Positions 52,424-62,176 of a stretch of DNA of 64,000 nucleotides are shown piece after piece. The position numbers were made by a program, and so were the translations under genes. Origin of the DNA: Gemmatimonadaceae bacterium (lineage in GTDB: Bacteria > Gemmatimonadota > Gemmatimonadetes > Gemmatimonadales > Gemmatimonadaceae); assembly GCA_035633115.1 (NCBI GenBank), contig DASQFN010000058.1, positions 186,001-250,000 of the forward strand. Reading direction: 5' to 3'. The notes beneath the pieces are model-generated. The model was not told where the DNA came from. It worked only from the letters and a program-made list of their open reading frames with translations, and did not search any database. Numbering within the stretch: position 1 is the first letter of the stretch; each line of letters opens with the position of its first letter.

Positions 52424-53623
52424 ATGGCGACCACAGTTTCGACATTCGCTCCTACCGGAGCCGAGGAAAAGAGCTCAACCGAAGCAGCCCGCGTTGTCGG
52501 GATCGCCAACTGGCCGATCTACGCTGTTGTCTTCGCGTCGGCTTGCATCGTGGCCGGCCTGTTGTGGGACATCTCGTGGCACCGCACAATCGGCCGCGAC
52601 ACTTTCTGGTCGCCCCCCCACCTGCTCGAGCAGATCGCCGCGGTCGTCGCCGGGCTGAGCTGCGGTTATATCGCCCTCCGCACTACTTTCGCGGGAACCG
52701 CCGAATCCCGCGCGACTTCGGTTCGGTTCTGGCATTTCTTCCAGGCCCCTGTGGGCGCGTGGGTCTGCATCTGGGGGACGATCATGATGATCACCTCCGC
52801 GCCGTTCGACGACTGGTGGCACAACGCTTACGGTCTCGACGTGAAAATCCTGAGTCCGCCACATATGGTGCTTGCGGGGGGAATGATCGGCATCCAGGTG
52901 GGCGCGATGCTGATGGCCCTCGGAGCGCAGAACCGCACCGACCGTGAGGCTGACCGCCGGCGCTACGCCTGCATCCTCGCCTTTGCGTCCGGCATCATCC
53001 TCGTAATGTCGAGCGTGCTCATTCAGGAGGAAGCGGCGTTCGGAAACTCGATGCACGGGTCGTCATTCTACCGGGTGACGGCGATCGTCTTTCCCATATT
53101 TCTCACTGCATTCGCGCGCGCCCTGCGGCTCAGGTGGCCGGCGACGACGGTCGCCCTCCTGTTCATGGCGATCATCCTGCTGACGATGTGGGTGACGCAG
53201 CTCTTCCCGGCGCAGGCAAGGCTGGCGCCGATTTACAACCCCGTCACACACATGGTGCCGACCCCATTCCCGCTTCTTCTGGTTTTTCCGGCTATCGCAA
53301 TCGACTTGCTGATGCGTCGCTTTGGGGAGAATCGTGACTGGATTCTTTCGATGGCCATCGGAATTGCGTTCGTCGTGGTGATGATCGGGGTGCACTGGTA
53401 CTGGGCGGAATTTCTTCTGTCGCCCTCCGCGCGCAACTTCGTTTTCGGCGTGGACAAATGGGACTACAGCTCCCGCCTCGGCCCGTGGCGATACGAGTAC
53501 TGGAATCTGGATCGGAGCCCGACGGCGTTTGCCGGCGGGATGGTGATCGCCGCGATCTCCGCCGCGGCGAGCGCTCGGCTCGGATTGTGGTGGGGCTCAG
53601 GCATGTCGCGCATCAAGAGATGA
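52424..53623 (+). CDS. Multi-pass membrane protein with a duplicated D-xx-WH-G-D-SPPH motif, function unknown
   Basis: 399 residues with about ten hydrophobic helices. Two related segments stand out: WDISWHRTIGRDTFWSPPH (residues 48-66) and FDDWWHNAYGLDVKILSPPH (128-147). They share Asp, Trp-His, Gly, Asp and Ser-Pro-Pro-His at matching spacing (one extra residue in the second), near membrane boundaries. Further His residues occur in MHGSSFYR and GVHWYW. The pattern suggests a metal or proton site, but I recognise no named family. The stop overlaps the next gene by 4 bp (ATGA), so the two products probably work together. Confidence 0.7.
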   Translation: MATTVSTFAPTGAEEKSSTEAARVVGIANWPIYAVVFASACIVAGLLWDISWHRTIGRDTFWSPPHLLEQIAAVVAGLSCGYIALRTTFAGTAESRATSVRFWHFFQAPVGAWVCIWGTIMMITSAPFDDWWHNAYGLDVKILSPPHMVLAGGMIGIQVGAMLMALGAQNRTDREADRRRYACILAFASGIILVMSSVLIQEEAAFGNSMHGSSFYRVTAIVFPIFLTAFARALRLRWPATTVALLFMAIILLTMWVTQLFPAQARLAPIYNPVTHMVPTPFPLLLVFPAIAIDLLMRRFGENRDWILSMAIGIAFVVVMIGVHWYWAEFLLSPSARNFVFGVDKWDYSSRLGPWRYEYWNLDRSPTAFAGGMVIAAISAAASARLGLWWGSGMSRIKR

Positions 53624-55179
53624 AAATGAGAAAGGCGGCGCGCGCGTATGGTGTTGCGCTGCTGTACCTCGCCCTCACCGCCCATGTCGGAAGCCCCGAC
53701 GCATGGTACGAGGGCAACGCCGGCCCCTACAAAGTAATCGTCCAGGTTCGGATGCCCGGTGTTGTGCCGGGAGTCGCGGAGATTTTCGTGCGCACACCAG
53801 GCGAGCGGCCCGATACCGTCACCGTTGTCGCAAACAAATTCGACGCTACTGGCGCCACGCCACCGCCTGAAGTGCTCGCCCCGGTAGAGGGCGACGCCGG
53901 ATATTTCTCGGGCAAGCTCTGGCTGATGTCGGGCGGGTCGAACAGCATCACAGTTGCGGTAAGCGGATCGCGCGGAAGCGGAAAGGCGGTTGTGCCCGTG
54001 CTGAATGTTCCACTGCGCCGTCTGGACCTCGATCCGCGACTGGGCACCGCTCTCTCGATAGTGGGCGCGCTCCTGTTCGCGGGACTCGTAACGATCATCG
54101 GTGCAGCGGTGAGGGAAGGGACGCTTCCGCCCGGTACGCCACCGACACCCGCCAGTCGCGCGAAAGCGCGACGCGCGATGTTCGGCACGAGCATTGTGCT
54201 GGCGCTGCTTCTTTTCGGTGGCTGGAAATGGTGGAGCAGCGAGGACGCCATCTTCAGAAGGAATATCTTCAAGCCACTCGCGTCGAAGGCAGTCATCGAG
54301 CCTGCATCGCCTCGACCGCGATTCGTCTTCACGATCGCCGACTCGATCTGGGCCCATCGCGCAGACTCGGCGTGGCTGCGGCGCCACGATGCCAATTCGT
54401 TTACCCCGCTTATTCCCGATCATGGGAAGCTGATGCACCTGTTCCTCATCCGTGACGACCTCGGCGCGCTCGCTCATCTCCACCCGACTTCGACTGACTC
54501 GATCGTTTTCCCGTCCGATCTCCCTCCGCTGCCGGCAGGGCGGTATCGCGTCTTCGCCGACATCGTTCACGAGAGCGGCTACGCGCAAACGCTGGTTGCG
54601 TCAGTTGGAATCGACTCGACGACCGCTGCGTTGGCGGCGTCCTCGTCTTCGCCGGCTTCCGCATCAGACCCGGACGATTCGTGGTTCACGGGACCAGTTG
54701 AACGCGGCACGCGGAGCGTGACACTCGCGGACGGATCGGTGATGACATGGACTGGCGCCAGGAATTCAATTCCTGCCGGCGAGGACGCTGCGCTTCGCTT
54801 CGAAGTTCGAAACCCTGACGGTACGCGCGCCACTCTCGAGCCGTACATGGGAATGGCGGGCCATGCGGTTGTCGCCAGGGACGATGGCACGGTGTTCGTG
54901 CACCTGCATCCCTCGGGCACCGTTCCAATGGCGGCGCAGATGAGCTTCGAGATGCGCCAACCCGGAGATTCGGTTGGCGGCAGACTCGGCGCGCGCATCA
55001 GCGCGGCGGAGCACGCCATGATGTCAGCTCCAATGAAGGCGAAAAGCGAGGTCGCGTTTCCTTACGCGTTCCCGAAGCCCGGCAACTACCGCGTGTGGGT
55101 GCAGGTGAGGAAGGGGGGCAGGATCCTCACCGGAGCGTTTGATGCGCCAGTTGTTTCTGGCGCAAAGAGTGCAGACTAG
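53620..55179 (+). CDS. Extracytoplasmic protein with two HLHP motifs, partner of the membrane protein
   Basis: 519 residues from ATG 53620 in an ATGA overlap; the frame is open to 53458, but that part lies inside the upstream gene. After a signal peptide, residues about 30-140 form a beta-rich domain (GPYKVIVQVRMPGVVPG). Two membrane helices follow (about 144-168 and 199-216), with a basic cytoplasmic loop between. The large C-terminal part carries HGKLMHLFLIRDDLGALAHLHP and GMAGHAVVARDDGTVFVHLHP (each within 22 residues, shown as landmarks), twin His/Met motifs that could bind copper. Function unknown. Confidence 0.7.
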   Translation: MKMRKAARAYGVALLYLALTAHVGSPDAWYEGNAGPYKVIVQVRMPGVVPGVAEIFVRTPGERPDTVTVVANKFDATGATPPPEVLAPVEGDAGYFSGKLWLMSGGSNSITVAVSGSRGSGKAVVPVLNVPLRRLDLDPRLGTALSIVGALLFAGLVTIIGAAVREGTLPPGTPPTPASRAKARRAMFGTSIVLALLLFGGWKWWSSEDAIFRRNIFKPLASKAVIEPASPRPRFVFTIADSIWAHRADSAWLRRHDANSFTPLIPDHGKLMHLFLIRDDLGALAHLHPTSTDSIVFPSDLPPLPAGRYRVFADIVHESGYAQTLVASVGIDSTTAALAASSSSPASASDPDDSWFTGPVERGTRSVTLADGSVMTWTGARNSIPAGEDAALRFEVRNPDGTRATLEPYMGMAGHAVVARDDGTVFVHLHPSGTVPMAAQMSFEMRQPGDSVGGRLGARISAAEHAMMSAPMKAKSEVAFPYAFPKPGNYRVWVQVRKGGRILTGAFDAPVVSGAKSAD

Positions 55180-55251
55180 GGCGCGCTACGCTATCGTTCC
55201 CATTGAGCGCGGCATTGGCCCACAGCATTCCTCGACGCATGGAGCTAACAA

Positions 55252-55650
55252 GTGAATAGGAAAATTCTCTTTCTTGTCGCAGGGTTCTTTCTCATGATCC
55301 TGCCAGTTGCGGTTGTTGCGCAGACGGCAACGACGTCGCCGGCCGCGACGACATCGAGCGCGGCAATGACGACCGACGCGGTGTCGACGGCGGACGTCGC
55401 GGCGCCATCCGCAGGCCCGACCACCGCAGCGAGCACTGTCGGGATTCGCGCTCCAGCTGCTGAGCGATCCAGCGCCAGCGCAGCCGCGGCCGCTGATCCG
55501 CACCTCGGCGCGGGACAGAACGTCGCATTGATGGTCGTCGGTGGTGCAGCCATGATCATCGGTGCAGCCATCGGGGACACCGCGGGGATACTCCTCGCAG
55601 TCGGCGGCGCAGTCGTCTTCCTGTACGGGCTGTACAACTTCGTGCAGTAA
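55252..55650 (+). CDS. Small Ala/Thr-rich exported protein with C-terminal membrane helices
   Basis: 132 residues from GTG 55252. Signal peptide (residues 4-22), then about 60 residues of Ala, Ser and Thr with little structure. Two short hydrophobic stretches follow (VALMVVGGAAMIIGAAIGD and GILLAVGGAVVFLYGLYNF), which look like a helical hairpin. No family recognised. The 237 bp after it, up to the TonB receptor, hold no gene. Confidence 0.65.
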   Translation: MNRKILFLVAGFFLMILPVAVVAQTATTSPAATTSSAAMTTDAVSTADVAAPSAGPTTAASTVGIRAPAAERSSASAAAAADPHLGAGQNVALMVVGGAAMIIGAAIGDTAGILLAVGGAVVFLYGLYNFVQ

Positions 55651-55893
55651 CTCGGCGCGGCTCGCCGTCGCCCAGCCAGCCGGAAGCGACCACGGAAGAC
55701 GCGCGTTCTCTTCGTCGTCCCTTCCATCGCGGCTGCACCCTAAGGTGCGGCTCAGCCTCCTCTGAGAATGTAGCGTAGCGACAATTTCCATTGCGCCATC
55801 CACACCCCGGTTGAACATTGTAATAGCGGCTCAGGCCATAACTGGCGGCCGCCGCGTGCTTTCAACGGGTGATCCCACACAACTGGAGTGCGA

Positions 55894-58677
55894 ATGTACC
55901 AGAGACTTCGTCCGTCAGGTCAACCGCTCAACTCCTTCCCGCATTCGCCCTCACGGCTGGGTTTCCGCCCGGTCCTCGTTGCCGCCGCCGCGTCCCTCAT
56001 TGCCGCTTCTTCGGCAGGAGCGCAGGCAATCACCGGCAAAATCACTGACGCAGCAACGGGCGAGGCTGTCGCCGGCGCGCGCGTTTCGGTCGTCGGAACT
56101 CTTCAAGGTACAGCCACACGCAGCGACGGTTCATACCGGTTGCCGGTATCGGCGGGCACCCAGATCGTTCGCGTGACTGGCATCGGATACTCGCCGGTTA
56201 TCGACACGGTAGTCGCTACAGCGCTCGTCGAGAACCGCGACTATCGCCTCACGAAGGGTGGCGTGCGACTCGACGCGAATGTCATCATTGGCACCCGGCT
56301 CACGGATCGCACCGTGCTGAACTCCGCCGTGCCCGTCGACGTTCTGACACCGGCGGAGATTCAGCAGACTGGCCAGATCGAGACGAACCAGGTGATCCAG
56401 ATGCTGGCGCCTTCCTTCAATTTCCCGAGGCCAACGATCTCCGATGGGACGGACCATATCCGCCCGTCGATGCTCCGTGGCCTTGGACCGGACCAGGTTC
56501 TCGTTCTCGTCAACGGCAAGCGACGCTATACCAGCTCGCTCGTCAACGTGAACGGCACCCTTGGTCGCGGGTCAACGGGCGTCGACCTCAACGCAATTCC
56601 CTCGAGTGCCATCGAGCGGATCGAGATTCTTCGCGACGGAGCCGCGGCGCAATACGGCTCGGACGCGATAGCGGGCGTCATCAACATCATTCTCAAGACC
56701 GATCCGACTACTGAGATCGGCGCCCACGTAGGCTCGAACTACACGACGCTCAAGCCGAAGGACACGACGTTCGCGAGAAATCTTGGCGCGTTGGAGGACA
56801 CCCGGCTCACCGATGGCGACGTCACTGAAGTCGATGTCAACACGGGCCGGAATTTCACGGGCGGAGGATTTCTTCACGTAACCGGACAGTACCAGCATCG
56901 AGGCTCAACGAACCGGTCTCTGCCTGATATGCGCACTCAGTACTTTGCGGGCGATCCGCGCAACTCCGACCCGCAGTTCGTCGGACAAAATCATTTCAGG
57001 CAGGGCGATGCACTGGTGACCGACATCGGGTTCATGTTCAACGCGAACATGCCGCAGATGTCGAATGGATCCAGAATTTACGCGTTCGGTGGCACGTCCC
57101 ACCGCGACGGTCAGGGCGCCGGCAACTGGCGTCTGCCGAACGGCACCAACACAGTCCGCTCCATCTGGCCGAATGGATTCCTCCCTTTCATCAATAGTGA
57201 CATCCTCGATTACGCCGGGACGGTAGGGGTGAAGGGTCCCATCGCCGGATGGAACTACGACCTGAGCGGAACCTACGGACACAACAACTTCGATTTTGAG
57301 ATTACGAACACCAACAACGCGACGATGGGCAACTCCAGCCCCACCGAGTTCGACGCGGGTGGGTTCAAGTTCAATCAGGGTGTGCTCAACCTCGACCTTG
57401 TGCGCGGCTTCCCGATCGGCGCATTCGCGGCGCCACTCAACGTCGCTCTCGGCGCCGAGTTCAGGCACGAGCTGTACGGAGTGAGGGCAGGGGAGCCTGG
57501 CTCCTACATCGACGGCGGTGTGAAGGTGCTTGACGGCCCGAGCGCGGGCGCGCACCCCATCCCGGGAGCTCAGGTCTTTGCCGGATTCCAGCCGAGTGAT
57601 GCGGGCGACCACACTCGCACCAGCTTCGCAGGCTACCTCAACCTCGAGACCAATCTCCTCCCGAGCCTGCTTGTGGGACTTGCGGGCCGAAGCGAGAACT
57701 ACAGCGATTTCGGGTCGACCACGACCGGCAAGGCATCAGCCCGTTTCGAGTTCTATCCGGGCTATGCAATTCGCGGCGCATTCCAGACAGGATTTCGCGC
57801 GCCGTCTCTCGCTCAGTCATTCTTCTCGTCGACGGCGACGAACTTCCTCAACTTTGGTCAGGGGCTCGTTCCGGTCGAAGTCAAGACTTTGCCCGCCTCG
57901 GGTGAAATTGCAGAGGCACTTGGAGCCGAGCCGCTCAAGGCGGAGACCTCGGTCAACACAAGCATTGGTATCGCGCTGGCGCCCCTGCAGAATCTCTCGC
58001 TGACCGCCGATTACTATCGCATCACGATTGACGACCGGATCGTTCTTTCGGGGAACTTCACCGGCGCGGCAATGACCGCTTTTCTCGCGGCTCAGGGATT
58101 TCCGGGCGTCGGAAGCGCGCGATACTTCACCAACGCGATCGACACGCGGACCGTTGGCTTCGACGTAGTAACGCGTTACGCCCTGGACTTCGGCAACATC
58201 GGGATAACACGGTTCACCGGTGGTTACAATCAAACGAGGAGCAAGGTCACACGCGTGGCGTCGACTCCTCCTGCGCTGGCGAGCCAGGCCTCTGTGCTGT
58301 TCGATGAAGTCGAGCGCGGCCGCATCGAGGTTGGCCAGCCGCACAACACGCTCCACCTGACGCTGGATCACACCTATCGCGATTTCACGGGAACGATCCA
58401 CACTGCCCGTTGGGGAGAGGTCGGCTTCCGCGGGAATCCGACCAATCGGGCGCTGGACCAGACGTTCGCACCGGAGTGGATAACCGACGTGAACGCGTCG
58501 TACACGTTCTTCCGCCAGCTGCGGCTGACACTCGGGGCGAACAATGTGTTCGACGAGTACCCCGACGAGCAGATACCCATCAATGCCAACAGCGGAATCT
58601 TCCCGTACAGCAACACGGTGAACACGTTTGGCTTGAACGGGCGGTTCATCTACGCCCGCGTGAAGTGGACGCTGTGA
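55894..58677 (+). CDS. TonB-dependent outer-membrane receptor with N-terminal carboxypeptidase-regulatory-like domain
   Basis: 927 residues. ATG 55894 has GGAG 5 bases upstream; a GTG two codons earlier is less likely. After the signal peptide (to about residue 43), a CarboxypepD_reg-like domain runs from AITGKITDAATGEAVAGARV to about residue 120. The plug includes VPVDVLTPAEIQQTG, RPSMLRGLGPDQVLVLVNGK and RIEILRDGAAAQYGSDAIAG. The rest is a 22-strand barrel ending FIYARVKWTL. It imports siderophores, vitamins or oligosaccharides using the TonB system. A strong terminator follows and the gene is monocistronic. Confidence 0.95.
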   Translation: MYQRLRPSGQPLNSFPHSPSRLGFRPVLVAAAASLIAASSAGAQAITGKITDAATGEAVAGARVSVVGTLQGTATRSDGSYRLPVSAGTQIVRVTGIGYSPVIDTVVATALVENRDYRLTKGGVRLDANVIIGTRLTDRTVLNSAVPVDVLTPAEIQQTGQIETNQVIQMLAPSFNFPRPTISDGTDHIRPSMLRGLGPDQVLVLVNGKRRYTSSLVNVNGTLGRGSTGVDLNAIPSSAIERIEILRDGAAAQYGSDAIAGVINIILKTDPTTEIGAHVGSNYTTLKPKDTTFARNLGALEDTRLTDGDVTEVDVNTGRNFTGGGFLHVTGQYQHRGSTNRSLPDMRTQYFAGDPRNSDPQFVGQNHFRQGDALVTDIGFMFNANMPQMSNGSRIYAFGGTSHRDGQGAGNWRLPNGTNTVRSIWPNGFLPFINSDILDYAGTVGVKGPIAGWNYDLSGTYGHNNFDFEITNTNNATMGNSSPTEFDAGGFKFNQGVLNLDLVRGFPIGAFAAPLNVALGAEFRHELYGVRAGEPGSYIDGGVKVLDGPSAGAHPIPGAQVFAGFQPSDAGDHTRTSFAGYLNLETNLLPSLLVGLAGRSENYSDFGSTTTGKASARFEFYPGYAIRGAFQTGFRAPSLAQSFFSSTATNFLNFGQGLVPVEVKTLPASGEIAEALGAEPLKAETSVNTSIGIALAPLQNLSLTADYYRITIDDRIVLSGNFTGAAMTAFLAAQGFPGVGSARYFTNAIDTRTVGFDVVTRYALDFGNIGITRFTGGYNQTRSKVTRVASTPPALASQASVLFDEVERGRIEVGQPHNTLHLTLDHTYRDFTGTIHTARWGEVGFRGNPTNRALDQTFAPEWITDVNASYTFFRQLRLTLGANNVFDEYPDEQIPINANSGIFPYSNTVNTFGLNGRFIYARVKWTL

Positions 58678-58694
58678 TTGACTGAATGAAAAAG

Positions 58695-58725
58695 CCCGCT
58701 CGGATATCCGAGCGGGTTTTTTTTT
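58695..58725 (+). terminator. Intrinsic terminator after the TonB receptor gene
   Basis: CCCGCTCGGAT and ATCCGAGCGGG form a perfect stem, followed by nine T residues, 18 bp past the stop. Confidence 0.95.
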
Positions 58726-58779
58726 GCCAGGTGCCTTCAACCCTGACGCCAGATACTCGCACTATTCAGTTCAGTCTTT

Positions 58780-59718
58780 CTACGGGTAGTACAACGTCCC
58801 GGAGCTTACCAACACGGAAGCGCCTCCGACGCGCACAGCCTTCACCTGCCCGCCGAGGGCGTCAACCTCGACCTCCAGCCGACTCGGCCGTCCCATCTCC
58901 ACGCCCTGGTGAATGAGGCACTTGAGCATTCCATCGCGAACTGTAGAGCGCCAAGTCAGGTATCCGCCAAACGCTGCGGCTGCGCTGCCGGTCGCCGGAT
59001 CTTCGGAAATGCCGAGTGTTGGCGCGAACATTCGCCCGCGAATCACGCCATCACCCGCTCGCACTCCCCCCCGCTTCGCGGACTCTGCGTCTTCGACGAA
59101 CACGAAGATTTCCGACGCCCACGAATCCTGGAGCGTCCGCTCCCACACGTCCTTTCTCACGCGCGCCTTACCCAGCGCATCGAGACTTCGAAGCGGTACG
59201 AAGAGAAAGGGAATGCCGGCCGAGACCGCTTCCGGAGTGAACACGCTGTCGTAGAGAATGTCCGAGGGCTCGAGTGAGAGCACGTCGGCGAGAACGGCTG
59301 CGTCGGTTGGAGCGGGCCCTCGCTCGGGAAGTTTCGCGGCGGTGAGCTGCGTGAAGACGGGCCGGCCCTTGCTGGCCCTGATCAGAACAGGAACGGGCCC
59401 CACGCCCTCCTCGAAAACAATTCGCGTCTCCTCGCCGTCGAGCGGGATTTCGCCGGTCGATGCGAGGACGAAAGCAGTGCCGACAGTGGGATGACCGGCG
59501 AAAGGCATCTCGCCGCCGGGGTTGAAGATTCGCAGGCGGCGCGTTCCCGTCGGCGTCTCCGGCGGCAGCACGAAGACAGTCTCGGAGAAATTGAACTCGC
59601 GCGTGATCTGCAGCATCTGCTCGGGCGTGATCTGCGCGGCGTTAGGAATCACCGCCAACTGATTGCCGCCAAAAGGCACGTCGGTGAAAACATCGGCGGT
59701 GTGAAACGAGAAGGGCAC
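58780..59718 (-). CDS. PhzF family isomerase/epimerase-like protein
   Basis: 312 residues. The N-terminal PhzF block is [19 protein letters not shown], followed by [15 protein letters not shown] with the catalytic-type Glu. [20 protein letters not shown] and [20 protein letters not shown] are the two other family signatures. PhzF-like proteins have the diaminopimelate epimerase fold; most act outside phenazine synthesis and their substrates are unknown. No phenazine genes are near. It is divergent from the cold-shock gene. Confidence 0.93.
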   Translation of the reverse strand: MPFSFHTADVFTDVPFGGNQLAVIPNAAQITPEQMLQITREFNFSETVFVLPPETPTGTRRLRIFNPGGEMPFAGHPTVGTAFVLASTGEIPLDGEETRIVFEEGVGPVPVLIRASKGRPVFTQLTAAKLPERGPAPTDAAVLADVLSLEPSDILYDSVFTPEAVSAGIPFLFVPLRSLDALGKARVRKDVWERTLQDSWASEIFVFVEDAESAKRGGVRAGDGVIRGRMFAPTLGISEDPATGSAAAAFGGYLTWRSTVRDGMLKCLIHQGVEMGRPSRLEVEVDALGGQVKAVRVGGASVLVSSGTLYYP

Positions 59719-59911
59719 GATGGGTTACGCTCTGTCGGGTTGATCTGAAATGTACGGCGAATCGTTCCGTGGCCTCATCAGCGGCTGCCGCCACGATCGT
59801 TGGGCTCGTATTGCCAGCCTTCTCCGTCCGGAATCTCGTCGACGGTACGGGCCTCCATCGGGTCATAAGAGGGCCCGATTGGCAGGACACTCGATTTCGC
59901 TCGCGCTTTCA

Positions 59912-59939
59912 TTGACAATCAGCAGGAATGACGTACATT
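59912..59939 (+). promoter_or_regulatory. Sigma-70 promoter of the cold-shock gene
   Basis: A perfect TTGACA (59912-59917), a 16-bp spacer and TACATT (59934-59939) predict transcription start near 59946, giving a leader of about 155 bases before the cold-shock start codon. Confidence 0.65.
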
Positions 59940-59993
59940 TTGATTCTGTTGCACATATCGTTGTGCAGCGACTTAGCCAGCGAACGAAATTGG

Positions 59994-60019
59994 GACCTGG
60001 ATAAAACCAGGTCTTTTTT
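59994..60019 (+). terminator. Intrinsic terminator in the cold-shock leader (possible attenuator)
   Basis: GACCTGG, ATAAAA loop, CCAGGTC, then six T residues. It lies inside the 5' leader, about 50 bases after the predicted start and 82 bases before the start codon; no gene on this strand precedes it for more than 1.3 kb. Confidence 0.75.
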
Positions 60020-60101
60020 CCGTTGGCGAGTCAACCAACATAGTCGGCAGGTACGGCCATACCGCACTTCCGACCAACATTATTAACGAGGAAGTATCAG
60101 T

Positions 60102-60314
60102 ATGCGTACCACAGGAACTGTGAAGTGGTTCAACGACGCCAAGGGTTTTGGCTTCATCACCCCCGAGAACGGACAGAAGGACTGTTTCGTTCATCACTCG
60201 GCCATCAGCGGCAGCGGTTTCAAGTCGTTGACCGAGGGCGAGCGCGTCGAGTTTGACGTCGTGCAGGGCCAGAAGGGCCCGGCCGCCGAGAATGTGACCC
60301 GGCTCAACGCTTGA
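60102..60314 (+). CDS. Cold-shock protein, CspA family
   Basis: 70 residues, the standard length. The RNA-binding motifs are complete: RNP1 KGFGFITPE and RNP2 DCFVHHSAI, opening with [17 protein letters not shown] precedes the start at good distance. Csp proteins bind single-stranded RNA and DNA, melt RNA hairpins and act as transcription antiterminators. An intrinsic terminator stands in its own leader and a strong one follows the gene. Confidence 0.97.
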   Translation: MRTTGTVKWFNDAKGFGFITPENGQKDCFVHHSAISGSGFKSLTEGERVEFDVVQGQKGPAAENVTRLNA

Positions 60315-60343
60315 TCACTATCGCAGCGACTCGGTAATAGATG

Positions 60344-60382
60344 CAGGGCCACCCTGGCTAGCCGGGGTGGCCCTGTTTTTTT
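60344..60382 (+). terminator. Intrinsic terminator after the cold-shock gene
   Basis: CAGGGCCACCC pairs with GGGTGGCCCTG around a short loop, followed by seven T residues. Confidence 0.95.
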
Positions 60383-60417
60383 CTGCTCGATCGACCACGT
60401 AACCGAGACGGAGGCAT

Positions 60418-60639
60418 ATGGCGAAGGAAGAAGCAATCGAACTGGAAGGAACAGTGACTGAAGTACTGCCGGATGCGACGTTTCGCGTTCTGGTCAGCAA
60501 CGGGCACGATGTTCACGCGACGATTGCCGGCAAGATGCGCCGCTTTCGGATTCGCGTACTGGCGGGCGACCGTGTGACGCTCGAGGTCTCACCTTACGAC
60601 CTGACGCGCGGCCGAATCACCTTCCGTCATAAGAACTGA
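60418..60639 (+). CDS. infA: Translation initiation factor IF-1
   Basis: 73 residues, an OB-fold with the IF-1 hallmarks: [40 protein letters not shown] and [11 protein letters not shown] (each a contiguous part of the chain). ACGGAGG lies just before ATG 60418. IF-1 binds the ribosomal A site during initiation. It is next to a cold-shock gene rather than in a ribosomal-protein operon; whether another infA exists cannot be seen here. Confidence 0.95.
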   Translation: MAKEEAIELEGTVTEVLPDATFRVLVSNGHDVHATIAGKMRRFRIRVLAGDRVTLEVSPYDLTRGRITFRHKN

Positions 60640-60664
60640 CAATTAGTTAGTCGGCAGTCCCTTT

Positions 60665-62074
60665 CTACTGCGCGTAGCGCAGTATGTCGTAGTAGTAACG
60701 CGTCCCGAAGCCCACGTTCTCCACGGCCAGGCGCTCGTCGTTGCCGTGGACACCTCGCTGTCGCTCCGCCTGCTCGACCTTGAACGGATCGATCGCGTAC
60801 GTGATGATCCCCAGCTTCCGGTAAGTCGGACGGTCAGTCGCTCCCGTTTGCATCGGAGTGGTCACGAAGGCGCTCGGCTCACGCTCCCGCACAGCCTTTT
60901 CAATCGCCTTGAACAGGTCAGTATCGATTGGACTCTCCAGCGGCGCTTTCGGCGCGAGCAGCGTGGTGAAGTGCACGGCGGTATCCCCCACAATCTGCTT
61001 CAACGTAGCCAGCACGGCTGCAGCATCTGTGTCAGGCAGCAGACGGACGTCCACGTCCGCCGTCGCCTCGGCGGGTATGACGTTGGTCTTGTTCGATCCG
61101 CTCAGGCCGGTGAGTGAGATCGTATTTCTCAGATACGCGTTCCAGTAAGGGTCGCTCAGAATCCACTCGCGCGCTTCGGGATTCGTCACGGCCTTCTCGA
61201 CGTTCGCCAGCCAGCTCTTCCGCGGCTCGGGGTAGAGACGCGAGATGTCGCTGAAAAACTTTGCGACTCCCGGTGTCACATGTATCGGCGTCTCGTACTT
61301 CGCGATCTTGTCGAGCGCCGCAACCAGGCGCGGAACGGGATTCTGCTTCGTCGGCCGCGAGCCGTGCGACGGAACGCCCTTTACCGAGAGGCGCTGCCAG
61401 AACGTTCTCTTCTCTGCGACTCCGACTGCGAAGTATCGAATCTTTCCGTTCTGAACCGAGTTCTCCGTCGCTTCTGTGATGATGTACTCGACGTCCTTCA
61501 GGAGGTCGGCGTGATTCTTCACGAAGGTGATGCCGCCGGTGGAAGTGAGCTCCTCGTCGGCGTTCGCGATGTAAACGATGTCGCGGTTCAGCTGAACACC
61601 GGAGCGCTTGAGCGCAATCAGCGCCATCAGCTGCACCACGCCTTCGCCCTTCATGTCGAGTGCGCCACGCCCCCAGATGTAACCGTCCTTCACAATCCCG
61701 GAGAATGGATCGACCGTCCAGAACGACGGCGTCGCGGGCACCACGTCCAAGTGATTGACGAGTGCGATTGCGCGCTTCGAGCCGTTGCCTTTGAGCCGGG
61801 CGTAGAGATTGGCGCGACCGGCGCCGAGCTCGGCAGTGTCGAGAATTTGCGCCGGAATGCCCTCGCGGTCGAGAATGGCCTTTAGAAAGACGGCCGCTTT
61901 CGTCTCGTTTCCGGGCGGGTTGCTGGTGTCGATCTTCAGATAATCGCTCAGGATACGCTGGCCTTCGAGCGCGAGGGCATTCCAGTCGACTGCCTTCGTC
62001 CCTCCGCCCTGTCCAGCCGCGGTCACTGGCGCGAGTGTGATTGTCAGTACGAGAATGCTGAGTAGGCGGCGCAT
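60665..62074 (-). CDS. M20 family metallopeptidase, secreted
   Basis: 469 residues with a signal peptide (MRRLLSILVLTITLAPVTAAG). Zinc and catalytic motifs are LVNHLDVVPA, WGRGALDMKGEGV, NADEELTSTGG and TEATENSVQ, with a dimerisation domain from about residue 240. It resembles the ArgE/DapE/Acy1 group of dipeptidases and deacylases. It starts close to the homocysteine methyltransferase gene, in divergent orientation. Confidence 0.92.
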   Translation of the reverse strand: MRRLLSILVLTITLAPVTAAGQGGGTKAVDWNALALEGQRILSDYLKIDTSNPPGNETKAAVFLKAILDREGIPAQILDTAELGAGRANLYARLKGNGSKRAIALVNHLDVVPATPSFWTVDPFSGIVKDGYIWGRGALDMKGEGVVQLMALIALKRSGVQLNRDIVYIANADEELTSTGGITFVKNHADLLKDVEYIITEATENSVQNGKIRYFAVGVAEKRTFWQRLSVKGVPSHGSRPTKQNPVPRLVAALDKIAKYETPIHVTPGVAKFFSDISRLYPEPRKSWLANVEKAVTNPEAREWILSDPYWNAYLRNTISLTGLSGSNKTNVIPAEATADVDVRLLPDTDAAAVLATLKQIVGDTAVHFTTLLAPKAPLESPIDTDLFKAIEKAVREREPSAFVTTPMQTGATDRPTYRKLGIITYAIDPFKVEQAERQRGVHGNDERLAVENVGFGTRYYYDILRYAQ

Positions 62075-62176
62075 TATTGGCGGGAAGAGAGAAGACGCAG
62101 CTGGATCGCTGCGGTAGCGGTGGATCGGGTCAGAAATTGCCGATCGCGCTCACGGGGACGCAATGGGTGCCACTAC

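Noticed and set aside
53464-54588. 374-residue minus-strand open frame opposite the HLHP protein gene
   Set aside because: Arg/Asp-rich antisense translation with no motif; the plus-strand gene is coupled by overlap to its neighbour.
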